From NCBI GenBank assembly GCA_963757945.1, contig CAVWTN010000001.1:682001-746000 (forward strand): 64,000 nt of DNA, in the 5' to 3' direction. Positions 26,246 to 34,489 of this stretch are shown piece by piece. The notes beneath the pieces were generated by a model. The model searched no databases, was not told where the DNA came from, and was given only the letters and a program-made list of their open reading frames with translations. The stretch's first letter is position 1; each line of letters begins with the position of its first letter. A program made the position numbers and the translations under genes. This stretch comes from CAVWTN01 sp963757945. Lineage in GTDB: Bacteria; Vulcanimicrobiota; Vulcanimicrobiia; Vulcanimicrobiales; Vulcanimicrobiaceae.

Positions 26246-27699
26246 CAGTAGCTCTGCGCGAAGTATGCGCGCACCTTCGCGGGCTCGCCGCACGCCACGC
26301 ACGTTGCCGGCGCTTCGAGCGGACGGCAATTGCGCGTGGAGGCGCCCGTGGAATCCTTGACGGCCGCTTCGCATTCCGCGCGGTCGCACCAAGGGATGTC
26401 GATCATGCCGGCGCGCGAACGGCAGAGCGCTTCGAACTCCGCGCGGTCGGCGGTGCGGAACGTGTGGCTTTCGAGAAACGCCTTCGCCTGCGCGAACAGC
26501 GCGAGCTGGATATCGGCGAGCAATCCCGGAACTGCGGCGATCGTCTCGCCGAGCGGGAGCGTGACTTTCTGGCCCTCGGCTTTGAACTCGCGGTCGCGCC
26601 GCACGAGCGTCGCGACGCCGTTCTTGAGATCGCGTTCGCCGAGCTCGATCCGCAAGGGCACGCCGCGCAGTTCCCACTCGTTGAACTTGTTGCCGGGCGT
26701 GCGCCCCTCGCGGTCGTCGAGCTTCACGCGGATGCCGGCCGCCTTCGCTTCGGCGTAGAGGCGCCGCGCCGCGGCGCTGACCTCGGGGTTTTCGCCGCGC
26801 ACGATCGGCACGATGACGAGTTGCGTCGGCGCCATCTTCGGCGGCAAGCGCAGGCCGCGGTCGTCGCCGTGCACCATGATCAGCCCGCCGAGCATCCGCC
26901 ACGACATGCCCCACGACGTCGTCCAGGCATGTTGCAGCGACTGATCCTCCGCGGCGAACTCGATGTCGTACGCCTTCGCAAAGTTCTGTCCGAGATCGTG
27001 CGAGGTGCCCGCTTGCAGCGCACGGCCGTCCGGCATCAGCGCCTCGATCGAATAGGTGTGCAGCGCGCCCGCGAAGCGCTCGCTCGCGCTCTTCTCGCCG
27101 GTGTAGACGGGAACGGCCGCGACGTCTTGCGCGAATTCGCGATAGACTTCGAGCATCTGCGCGACTTCGGCCGTCGCCTCTTCGTGCGTGGCGTGCGCCG
27201 TATGGCCTTCCTGCCACAAGAACTCGAGCGTGCGCAAGAACGGACGCGTCCGCTTCTCCCAGCGCACGACGCTGTTCCAGAGATTGATCAGGATCGGCAA
27301 GTCGCGATGCGAGTGCACCCACTGCGCGTAGAGCACGCCCACCATCACTTCGGAGGTCGGACGGATCGCCAGCGGCTCCTCGAGCTCCTCGCCGCCGCCG
27401 CGCGTCACCCAGGCGACCTCCGGCGCGAACCCTTCGACGTGCTCCGCTTCTTTCGTCAGGAGCGAACGCGGGATCAAGAGCGGGAAGTAGGCGTTCTCGT
27501 GACCGGTCTCTTTGAAGCGGTCGTCCAGTTCGGCCTGGAGGCGCTCCCACAGACCGTAGCCGTACGGCCGGAGTGCGAGGCAACCGCGCACGGGCGCCTG
27601 TGCGACGAGCTCCGCCTTATAGCAGACGGCTTGGTACCAAGCGGAAAGGTCTTCGTCTTTGGGCGGGATCTCTTTGACGAGCGTAACGGCATCAGACAT
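26245..27699 (-). CDS. proS: Prolyl-tRNA synthetase (archaeal/eukaryal-like type)
   Basis: A 484-residue class II synthetase, about the length of the ProS type 3 group rather than the 570-aa type with the YbaK insertion. Motif 2 region TRPFLRTLEFLWQEGHTAHA and motif 3 GLRLPPKMAPTQLVIVPIV are clear; LAIRPTSEVMVGVLY and LQAGTSHDLGQNFAKAYDIE are characteristic. The C-terminal domain keeps four cysteines (DIPWCDRAECEA; CVACGEPA), typical of the zinc-binding C-terminus. ATG 27699 (MSDAVTLVKEIPPKDEDL) is chosen over the longer ORF. Confidence 0.92.
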   Translation of the reverse strand: MSDAVTLVKEIPPKDEDLSAWYQAVCYKAELVAQAPVRGCLALRPYGYGLWERLQAELDDRFKETGHENAYFPLLIPRSLLTKEAEHVEGFAPEVAWVTRGGGEELEEPLAIRPTSEVMVGVLYAQWVHSHRDLPILINLWNSVVRWEKRTRPFLRTLEFLWQEGHTAHATHEEATAEVAQMLEVYREFAQDVAAVPVYTGEKSASERFAGALHTYSIEALMPDGRALQAGTSHDLGQNFAKAYDIEFAAEDQSLQHAWTTSWGMSWRMLGGLIMVHGDDRGLRLPPKMAPTQLVIVPIVRGENPEVSAAARRLYAEAKAAGIRVKLDDREGRTPGNKFNEWELRGVPLRIELGERDLKNGVATLVRRDREFKAEGQKVTLPLGETIAAVPGLLADIQLALFAQAKAFLESHTFRTADRAEFEALCRSRAGMIDIPWCDRAECEAAVKDSTGASTRNCRPLEAPATCVACGEPAKVRAYFAQSY

Positions 27700-27787
27700 A
27701 CAAGCGCAAGCAAGTTCGGACGAAAGGAGCGCATTCCCCCGCCGGGCGGCGCATGGAAGGTGCACCTTCGGCGGCGAACGTGGCGGT

Positions 27788-28390
27788 ATGCCGAAATTGA
27801 CGCGGATCTACACGCGCACCGGCGACGATGGGACGACGGGTCTCGTCGGCGGGCAGCGCGTCCGCAAGAACGCGCCGCGCATCGACACGTACGGGACCGT
27901 CGACGAGCTTTCGAGCGCGATCGGCCTCGCTCGCACCGCGCTCGCGGCCGAGATGAGCGGGCAGGGCGCGGCGGCCGCGGCCGATCTCGACATCCGGCTC
28001 GCTTGGGTGCAAGACGTCCTGTTCAACCTCGGCAGCGACCTGGCGACGCTGCCGCAGGACCGTTGGGACGGCATGCCGCTCGTGAGCGCCGCGGATGCGA
28101 GCGCGCTCGAGCGCTCGATCGACCGGGCCCAACGCGATCTCCCCGTCCTCGCGAACTTCATTCATCCCGGCGGCTCGTACGCGGGTGCGTTCCTGCATCA
28201 GGCGCGCACGATCTCGCGCCGCGCCGAACGCCTGCTCGTCAGCCTCGCCGACGACGAGCCCGTCTCCCCGGAAGCCCTGCGCTTCCTCAACCGCCTCTCG
28301 GACGCGCTGTTCGTGTGGTCGCGCTGGATCAATCACGCGCTCGCGCAGCCGGAACACCTTTGGGAGCCCTCCACATGCCCCCCCGACTGA
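27788..28390 (+). CDS. pduO: ATP:cob(I)alamin adenosyltransferase (PduO type)
   Basis: A 200-residue protein with the PduO/MMAB signature: KLTRIYTRTGDDGTTGLVGG at the N-terminus, RIDTYGTVDELSSAIGLAR, HQARTISRRAERL and LSDALFVWSRWINH. It makes adenosylcobalamin. It is divergent from proS (88 bp apart) and overlaps the following secreted-protein gene by 16 bp. No B12-dependent enzyme is seen in the window. Confidence 0.9.
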   Translation: MPKLTRIYTRTGDDGTTGLVGGQRVRKNAPRIDTYGTVDELSSAIGLARTALAAEMSGQGAAAAADLDIRLAWVQDVLFNLGSDLATLPQDRWDGMPLVSAADASALERSIDRAQRDLPVLANFIHPGGSYAGAFLHQARTISRRAERLLVSLADDEPVSPEALRFLNRLSDALFVWSRWINHALAQPEHLWEPSTCPPD

Positions 28391-29367
28391 CGGCGCACGC
28401 CGCTACCGGCCGCTTGGGCCGCGTTTTCGCGATGCTCGGCCTTTGCACGCTCGGCACGATCGCGGCCGGCGGGCCCGCTGCGGTTCGCGCGCAGACGGCG
28501 GCTCCGGCGCCTCCCGCCGCGGCGCAGAACGGCACGCTGCCCACGACTGAAGAGATCTATACGCGCGTGCGCATCGCGTGGCGGCGACGCGCGGTCCCCC
28601 CATTCACGCGCTACACGGTCACGGCCGTCTACCAAGCGAACGGCAGGACGTTTCGCGACGACTTCCAGGCGTTTTACGGCGCCGCCGACGGCCGCGTGAT
28701 GGCATATAACGTGCCGCTTCCGCCGCAAGAGAGCCGCGCTCGCACGCGCGGTTTCCCGATCACGATCCTCGGCTACGACGTCGACACGAATCCGGCCGGG
28801 CATCCTCCGCTGCGCATCCCGACGCCGCGGATCGCTCCGTACGCGCCGCTGGGCTTGGGCACGCCGGGCTCGCTGCCCGAAAGCGCCGCAGGACCGCAGC
28901 CCTCGCCGAGCCCCGAAGTGCTGCGCGAGTTGGGGCGCGTCGTGACCGTCGCGCGCACCTACGCCGTCACATTCGCCGGCGTCGAGATGGTCAACGGCAC
29001 ATCGGCGTACCATCTCCGGCTGACGCCGCTGCGCAATCCGAACGTCTACAAGCTGCGCGATCTCTGGGCCGACGCGCGCACCTTCGAGGTCGAGCGGCTC
29101 GAGGTCGCGGGCATCACGGCGATCACGCCGCTCGCCCAGAGCGCGGCCCGGATCGATTTCAAGGACCTCGACGGCAAGCGCGTCATCGCGCGGATCGCGG
29201 CGCTGGAGCCGCTGCGCGTCTTTCACACGGTCCCCGGTTTCGGTTCGACGACCTCCTCTTCCAGCGTGCAACATCTCGTCTACGCGTTTCGCGAATACCA
29301 GTTCCCCGAGCATGAGGATCCGGCCGAGCGCTATCAGCTGAACTTCACGCCGCCCTCCGACAACTGA
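28375..29367 (+). CDS. Secreted protein of unknown family (paralogue A)
   Basis: A 330-residue protein with an N-terminal signal (GRVFAMLGLCTLGTIAAGG, AVRAQTAA). The mature part shares blocks with the next gene: EEIYTRVRIAWRRRAVPPFT, Pro-rich LRIPTPRIAPYAPLGLGTPG, LRELGRVVTVARTYAVTFAG, RIDFKDLDGKRVIARIAALE and a YAFREYQFPEHEDPAERYQL tail. ATG 28375 overlaps pduO. No domain recognised; probably beta-rich and exported. Confidence 0.65.
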   Translation: MPPRLTAHAATGRLGRVFAMLGLCTLGTIAAGGPAAVRAQTAAPAPPAAAQNGTLPTTEEIYTRVRIAWRRRAVPPFTRYTVTAVYQANGRTFRDDFQAFYGAADGRVMAYNVPLPPQESRARTRGFPITILGYDVDTNPAGHPPLRIPTPRIAPYAPLGLGTPGSLPESAAGPQPSPSPEVLRELGRVVTVARTYAVTFAGVEMVNGTSAYHLRLTPLRNPNVYKLRDLWADARTFEVERLEVAGITAITPLAQSAARIDFKDLDGKRVIARIAALEPLRVFHTVPGFGSTTSSSSVQHLVYAFREYQFPEHEDPAERYQLNFTPPSDN

Positions 29368-29382
29368 ACGACGCGACGAATC

Positions 29383-30309
29383 GTGCCCGGATTTCGCAGC
29401 ATTCGAACGGCGCTGTTTATCTGCGCGCTCTGCCTGCTCGCGGCGAGCGCGCCGCGGGCGGTCGCGGCCCAACCGGCCGCGCCGGCGCTCGGAAGCCCGG
29501 CACCCAGCGACGCCGCGCCGGCGGCGGAAGAGATCTTCGCGCGCGTGCGCAGCGCCTGGCGGCGGCGCACGGTCGCGCCGCTCACGCGCTACAAAGTCAC
29601 GGCGTTCTACGAAGCGAGCGGCAAGACGTTCCGCGAAGATTATCACTGCTTCTACCGGGCACGCGACGAGCACCTCAAAGCGTTCAACGTGCCGGTGCCG
29701 CCGGCGGAGAACCAAAAGAGGCTAGGCGGCTTCGCGCTCTCGATCCTCGTGGTGACGCTCGACACGAACCCGGTCGAACATCCCCCGATCAAGATCCCGA
29801 CGCCGCAACTGATCCCATATGCGCCGCTCGGCCTGGGCGTGCCCGGCTCCGAACCGGCCGATCCCTCCGCCGCGGCTACGCCCTCGCCGAGCCCAGCGCC
29901 GTTGCGCGAACTCGGACGCGTCGTGAGCGTCAACCGCATCTATGCGATCGAGTTCGCCGGCGTCGAACGCGTTTCGGAGATCGAGACCTACCATCTGCAC
30001 CTGAGGCCGCTGCGCGAACCGCAGGTCAACAAGCTGCGCGAGCTCTGGGCAGACACGCGAACCTTCGACGTCGTGCGGCTCGAGGTCGCGGGCGTGGATG
30101 CGCTCGAGCCGCTCGGGCCCGATGCCGCGCGCATCGATTTCACGAGCATCGGCGGGCGCCTCGTGATCGACCGAATCGCCGCGCTCGAAGCGATTCGGGC
30201 GTTCCGTGACGTCAAGCACCTGGTCTTCTTGTTTCGCGAATACGAGTTTCCCGATCGCGAAGCACTGGACGAGCGTTACGAGCTGAACTTCACGCCGCCG
30301 CCGCGCTAA
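29383..30309 (+). CDS. Secreted protein of unknown family (paralogue B)
   Basis: A 308-residue paralogue of the upstream protein: EEIFARVRSAWRRRTVAPLT, IKIPTPQLIPYAPLGLGVPG, LRELGRVVSVNRIYAIEFAG, RIDFTSIGGRLVIDRIAALE, FREYEFPDREALDERYELNF. It starts at GTG 29383 with signal TALFICALCLLAASAPRAVA. The two look like a tandem duplication, clearly diverged. Its stop overlaps the convergent dehydrogenase by 4 bp. Confidence 0.65.
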   Translation: MPGFRSIRTALFICALCLLAASAPRAVAAQPAAPALGSPAPSDAAPAAEEIFARVRSAWRRRTVAPLTRYKVTAFYEASGKTFREDYHCFYRARDEHLKAFNVPVPPAENQKRLGGFALSILVVTLDTNPVEHPPIKIPTPQLIPYAPLGLGVPGSEPADPSAAATPSPSPAPLRELGRVVSVNRIYAIEFAGVERVSEIETYHLHLRPLREPQVNKLRELWADTRTFDVVRLEVAGVDALEPLGPDAARIDFTSIGGRLVIDRIAALEAIRAFRDVKHLVFLFREYEFPDREALDERYELNFTPPPR

Positions 30310-31289
30310 GCGCCGGGCACGGGGACCGGCGCGGGCAGCGGGCGCCCGTCGATGCCGGCGAGCGCATTCTCGACGGCGAGCAGCGCCATGCGTTCGCGCG
30401 TTTGGCGCGTCGCCGTTCCGACGTGCGGCAGCACGATCAGATTCGGCGCGCTCAGCAGTTCGTGATCGAGCGGCAAGGGCTCGGGATCGCTCACGTCGAG
30501 CGCGGCGCCGGCGATCGTCCCTTCGCGCAGCGCGCGCGCGAGGGCCGCCGAATCGACGATCGGCCCGCGCGCGATGTTCACGAGCACCGCGCTGCGCTTC
30601 ATCCGCGCGAAGCTCGGGCCGCCGAACACGCCGACCGTTTGCGGCGTTTGCGGCGCCGTGATCGCCAGGACGTCCGCTTCGCGCAGCAACTCGTCGAACC
30701 CCAAATAGCGCGCGCCGTGTTGCGCTTGATCGGAGCGCGGCGCGCGATTGTGGTAGATCACGTCCATGCCGCTCGCGCGCGCACGGCGCGCAAGCGCGAC
30801 GCCGACGGCGCCCATCCCGAAGATGCCCAGGCGCTTCTTCGCGAGATCCTCCGCGAGCGGCATCGCGCCCGAGGCCGCCCACGAGCCGTCGCGCACCCAC
30901 GCGAGCGCTGCGGGCAACGCGCGCAACGCGAGCAGGATCAGCGCATACCCGATGTCGGCCGTCGCCTCGACCACGACGCCCGGCGTGTTCCCGACCGTGA
31001 TGCCGCGCGCGGCGCAGGCCGCGAGATCGATGTGCTCGTAGCCGACCGACGACGTGGAGACCACGCGCAAGTTCGGCGCGGCCGCGAGCATCGCCGCATC
31101 GACGGCGAGGTTCGTCGTGCAGATCAACGCCGTCGCATCCGGGAGTTCCGCGCGCACGCGCGCGGCGAGCGCTGCAGCCGCGGCCCCACCCGCTCCCGGC
31201 GAGCCGTCGTTCCCGGAAACGTCACGATACGGCACGGCCGCGAGCCGTGCGCGCCCAGCATCGAAGAGATCGACGGCGACGACGATCAT
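30306..31289 (-). CDS. D-2-hydroxyacid dehydrogenase
   Basis: A 327-residue NAD-dependent D-isomer-specific dehydrogenase. NAD motif LGIFGMGAVGVALARRA; catalytic Arg in NIARGPIVDSAALARAL, Glu in DVSDPEPLPLD and His in VLPHVGTAT. Of the glyoxylate/hydroxypyruvate reductase or phosphoglycerate dehydrogenase type; no ACT domain, so not a full SerA. ATG 31289 gives MIVVAVDLF; the longer ORF start at 31397 adds implausible sequence. The 170 bp up to the cytochrome gene hold its promoter region. Confidence 0.87.
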   Translation of the reverse strand: MIVVAVDLFDAGRARLAAVPYRDVSGNDGSPGAGGAAAAALAARVRAELPDATALICTTNLAVDAAMLAAAPNLRVVSTSSVGYEHIDLAACAARGITVGNTPGVVVEATADIGYALILLALRALPAALAWVRDGSWAASGAMPLAEDLAKKRLGIFGMGAVGVALARRARASGMDVIYHNRAPRSDQAQHGARYLGFDELLREADVLAITAPQTPQTVGVFGGPSFARMKRSAVLVNIARGPIVDSAALARALREGTIAGAALDVSDPEPLPLDHELLSAPNLIVLPHVGTATRQTRERMALLAVENALAGIDGRPLPAPVPVPGA

Positions 31290-31460
31290 GCACGTTCCTT
31301 TCCGGCACTCATGCATCGTGTGTTCCGCTCGAGCGGAACGAACCCGCCTGCGGACTCGTTGCAAGAAGCGAGGCCGCTTCCCGAAGGAATGTTGCAAACC
31401 ATCGGGGGAGTAGGCAACCGACCTGGTTCCCGTTTGTCTTCATCTGAAAGGTATCGCCGC

Positions 31461-31868
31461 ATGCTCAAGAAACTCGCCGTCGCCGGCCTCGCCGCCGCCA
31501 CGCTCACGCTCACGAACCTTCCCCTGGCCGGCAGCGCCGCGCCCGACGGAAAGGCGATCTTCACCGCCCGATGTGCCGCCTGCCATCAAGCGACCGGCGC
31601 AGGCGTTCCCGGAGCGTTCCCGCCCCTGGCCAAGAATCCCAACGTGACCGGAGACCCGAAGGGTCCGATCGCGGCCGTCGTCAAGGGCAAGCAAGGCGCG
31701 CTGAAGGTCAACGGCACCACCTATAACGGCGTCATGCAGGCCTGGCGCGGCGCTCCGCCCGCACTGTTGAGCAACGCCGAGATCGCCGCCGTGCTGACCT
31801 ACGTCCGTTCGTCGTGGGGCAACAAGGCCTCGGCCGTGACCGAAGCGCAAGTCGCGGGCGTCAAGTAG
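31461..31868 (+). CDS. Periplasmic class I cytochrome c
   Basis: A 135-residue protein: signal MLKKLAVAGLAAATLTLTNL, then one haem motif CAACH (Cys 38, Cys 41, His 42) in IFTARCAACHQATGAGVPGA. The distal Met is probably in NGVMQAWRGAP. GAAAGG precedes ATG 31461 at a good distance. It would carry electrons in the periplasm. Monocistronic, followed by a strong terminator. Confidence 0.88.
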   Translation: MLKKLAVAGLAAATLTLTNLPLAGSAAPDGKAIFTARCAACHQATGAGVPGAFPPLAKNPNVTGDPKGPIAAVVKGKQGALKVNGTTYNGVMQAWRGAPPALLSNAEIAAVLTYVRSSWGNKASAVTEAQVAGVK

Positions 31869-31895
31869 TCTCGCGCACCGGCACCTTTTGGACGA

Positions 31896-31929
31896 CAGGG
31901 CCCCGGCGCCGCCGGGGCCCTGTTCTTTT
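31896..31929 (+). terminator. Rho-independent terminator of the cytochrome c gene
   Basis: A perfect 12-bp GC-rich stem: CAGGGCCCCGGC (31896-31907), loop GCC, then the reverse complement to 31922, followed by TTCTTTTT. It lies between convergent genes and could serve the VOC gene on the other strand less well (no T-run on that side). Confidence 0.85.
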
Positions 31930-31940
31930 TCCCCGGCTCT

Positions 31941-32561
31941 TCAGCGCAGATGCAACGTGCCGCTCGGGCCCTCGATCCTCGCTTCAAGTCCGGGCTCAGC
32001 CGCGCGCTCGACCGTGACGCTCTCGTCGAAGATCGAAAGCAACGCGCGGATGCGGCGCGGCTCGGGATGGAGCACGCCGAATGCCGCGAGTCGCAGCCCG
32101 GGCGTGAGCGCCCGCGCCGGATGCTCGTTCTCGCCCCAATCGATGAAGAACGGCAGCGCGCCGCCTTCGCGCGGGCTGCGGGCGGAGGTCATGCGCCAGC
32201 GCAGCATCACGCCGTCGGGGCGCGCGCGGGACATCTCGAGGATCTCGCCCGGGTCGTAGCCGTTCGCGAGGCCCCGCGCGACGATCTTTTCGAGGGGCGC
32301 CGCCGGGCTCGCGCACCAGGCCGCCAGCCGCGGCGCGGCCAGCCCGTCGAGCCCGAAGAGCCTGCCCTCAGGCGGCGCGTCCCCTTCGGGGTCGCTCCCG
32401 ACGATCTCGAGATAGGCGCCCGCGCCGAGCGCAACGAGCGCGTTCCGCGAGCCGAAGCCCAGATGTTTGCCGCCCGGTTGCGGCGCGACGCCGAGGGCAT
32501 CGCCGAGCTCCTTGACGGTCTGCTCGAGATCCGGCGTCGCGTAGATCAGATGGTCGATCAC
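31941..32561 (-). CDS. VOC-superfamily protein (glyoxalase-3-like)
   Basis: A 206-residue protein beginning MIDHLIYATPDLEQTVKELG, the typical start of VOC/glyoxalase-like domains, with HLGFGSRNALVALGAGAYLE and a second half (LPFFIDWGENEHPARALTPG). The pattern fits the Glyoxalase_3 group. Metal ligands could be His at the start and Glu in AYLEIVG. Substrate unknown. It follows the MacB-like permease by 9 bp and might be the last gene of that operon. Confidence 0.75.
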   Translation of the reverse strand: MIDHLIYATPDLEQTVKELGDALGVAPQPGGKHLGFGSRNALVALGAGAYLEIVGSDPEGDAPPEGRLFGLDGLAAPRLAAWCASPAAPLEKIVARGLANGYDPGEILEMSRARPDGVMLRWRMTSARSPREGGALPFFIDWGENEHPARALTPGLRLAAFGVLHPEPRRIRALLSIFDESVTVERAAEPGLEARIEGPSGTLHLR

Positions 32562-32570
32562 GGTTGAGTT

Positions 32571-33785
32571 CTACTCGAAGCGAAGGGCGTCGATCGGGTT
32601 GAGGCTGGCCGCCTTGCTCGCCGGATAGTACCCGAAGAACACGCCGACGATCGCCGAGAACGCGATCGAAACTCCGACCGCGGTCGGCGAGACGACCGCT
32701 TGCCATTGGCCGAACGCCGCCACGACGAACGATGCGAGCGTGCCGAAGACGGCGCCGATCAGGCCGCCGACCGTCGAGAGCACGATCGCTTCGACCAGGA
32801 ACTGCTGCAGGATCGCGCGGCTGCGCGCGCCGACGGCCATCCGCAGCCCGATCTCGCGCGTTCGTTCGGTCACGTTCACGAGCATGATGTTCATGATCCC
32901 GATCCCGCCGACGACGAGCGAGACGGCCGCCACGCCCGCGAGCAGCATCTGCAGCACGCCGGCGGTCGCCGTGGCGGCATCGGCGATGTCTTGCAGATTG
33001 CGCACCGAAAAGTCGTCGAGCTGCGGCGGGACGATGCGGTGGCGTTGCCGCAGCATCGCCTTCACGGCATCCTGCGTGTCGCTCATCGGAGTGCCGTCGC
33101 GCACCGAGATCATCAGGGTGCTCACGAAGCTCTGCCCCGTCAGCCGTTGCATCGACGACGTGTAAGGGATCAAGACCACGTCGTCTTGATCCTGGCCGAA
33201 GCCGGTCTGCCCGCGCGCATCGAGCACGCCGATCACCGTGAACGGCACGTTCCGGATCAGCACGCTCTTGCCGAGCGGATCGCCATCGCCGAACAGGCTT
33301 CGAACGACGGTCGCACCGAGAACGCAAACCTTCGCGACCGCGGTCACGTCGTTCTGCGAGATGAACGTCCCTTCGCTGAGCCCCCAGGTTCGCACGAACG
33401 AATACGTCGGGGCGACGCCCGTCACCGTCGTCTGCCAATTCGTCCCGCCGCCGACGACCTGTGTGCGCAACGAGACCACCGGAGAGACTGCGGCGACCGT
33501 CGGTATCGTCGCGAGCGCGAGCCCGTCGTCGACCGTGAGCGTCGAGGCCGCGCCGGCGCCGCTCGCGGCCCCGCCCGTCGTGACGTTGCCCGGCATCACG
33601 ATCAGCAAGTTGCTGCCCAGGCCCTGGATCTGTTTCTGCACGGAGGCCTTCGCGCCGGCGCCGATCGCGACGGTCACGATGACCGCGGCGACGCCGATGA
33701 TGACGCCGAGCATCGTCAGCAGCGAACGGGACTTGTTGCGCATCAGCGCCCGCAGCGCGAGCCCGATGATCCCGCGCAGCGTCAT
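32571..33785 (-). CDS. MacB-type ABC transporter permease
   Basis: A 404-residue permease: N-terminal helix (LALRALMRNKSRSLLTMLGV), a periplasmic MacB-PCD domain (about residues 45-260; VAAVSPVVSLRTQVVGGGTN) and a C-terminal FtsX domain with three helices (VVGGIGIMNIMLVNVTERTR, GLRMAVGARSRAILQQFLVE). In this operon the ATPase is a separate chain, unlike E. coli MacB. ATG 33785 overlaps the ATPase stop (ATGA). It forms a tripartite efflux or lipoprotein-release pump with the adaptor. Confidence 0.9.
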   Translation of the reverse strand: MTLRGIIGLALRALMRNKSRSLLTMLGVIIGVAAVIVTVAIGAGAKASVQKQIQGLGSNLLIVMPGNVTTGGAASGAGAASTLTVDDGLALATIPTVAAVSPVVSLRTQVVGGGTNWQTTVTGVAPTYSFVRTWGLSEGTFISQNDVTAVAKVCVLGATVVRSLFGDGDPLGKSVLIRNVPFTVIGVLDARGQTGFGQDQDDVVLIPYTSSMQRLTGQSFVSTLMISVRDGTPMSDTQDAVKAMLRQRHRIVPPQLDDFSVRNLQDIADAATATAGVLQMLLAGVAAVSLVVGGIGIMNIMLVNVTERTREIGLRMAVGARSRAILQQFLVEAIVLSTVGGLIGAVFGTLASFVVAAFGQWQAVVSPTAVGVSIAFSAIVGVFFGYYPASKAASLNPIDALRFE

Positions 33786-34489
33786 GCGACGACTGCCTTC
33801 TTGGCCGCTCCGTCGGACTCGATGAGACCGTCGCGAAACGTGATCAAGCGCTGCGCATACGAAGCGACGACCGGATCGTGCGTCACGACGAGAACCGAAA
33901 TCTTCCGTTCCTCGTTCAAGCGCGTCAGCAGTTCCATGACTTCGCGCGATTTCTTGCTGTCGAGGGCGCCCGTCGGTTCGTCGGCGAGCATCATGCTCGG
34001 ATTGTTCACGAGCGCGCGCGCGATCGCCACGCGCTGCTGCTGACCGCCCGAGAGTTGATTGGAGAGGTGTTCCGCGAACCCGTCGAGGCCGACGATCTCG
34101 AGCGCCGCAAGCGCGGCCGTGCGCCGCTTCGCTTCCGGAACGCCGGCATAGACCATGGGCAGCTCGACGTTCTCGAGCGCGCTCGTCCGCGGCAGCAGGT
34201 TGTAGGTCTGGAACACGAAGCCGAGATGGAGGCTGCGAATGTCCGCCAGTTCGTCGGCCGAAAGTTGCGCGACGTCGCGGCCGTCGAAGCGGTAGCGCCC
34301 CGAGGTCGGGCGGTCCAAGCACCCGACGATGTTCATGAACGTCGACTTGCCGGAACCCGAGGGGCCCATCACGGCCACGAACTCACCCGGCTCGATCGAG
34401 ACCGTCACGCCCGCGAGCGCGACGACCTGCTGGTCGCCGACGACGTACACCTTGCGCAGGTCCTCGACTGCGACGACGGGGGTGCTCAC
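33782..34489 (-). CDS. MacB/LolD-type ABC transporter ATPase
   Basis: A 235-residue ATPase: Walker A VAVMGPSGSGKSTFMNIVG, signature HLSNQLSGGQQQRVAIARAL, Walker B PSMMLADEPTGALDSKKS, H-loop VVTHDPV. The LADEPTGALD motif is typical of the MacB/LolD/FtsE group. GTG 34489 overlaps the adaptor stop (GTGA). Works with the permease directly downstream. Confidence 0.92.
   Translation of the reverse strand: MSTPVVAVEDLRKVYVVGDQQVVALAGVTVSIEPGEFVAVMGPSGSGKSTFMNIVGCLDRPTSGRYRFDGRDVAQLSADELADIRSLHLGFVFQTYNLLPRTSALENVELPMVYAGVPEAKRRTAALAALEIVGLDGFAEHLSNQLSGGQQQRVAIARALVNNPSMMLADEPTGALDSKKSREVMELLTRLNEERKISVLVVTHDPVVASYAQRLITFRDGLIESDGAAKKAVVA

Noticed and set aside
26464..29367. A 967-codon plus-strand open frame
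   Set aside because: Most of it is antisense to proS or out of frame with pduO; only the last part, from ATG 28375, is the real secreted-protein gene.
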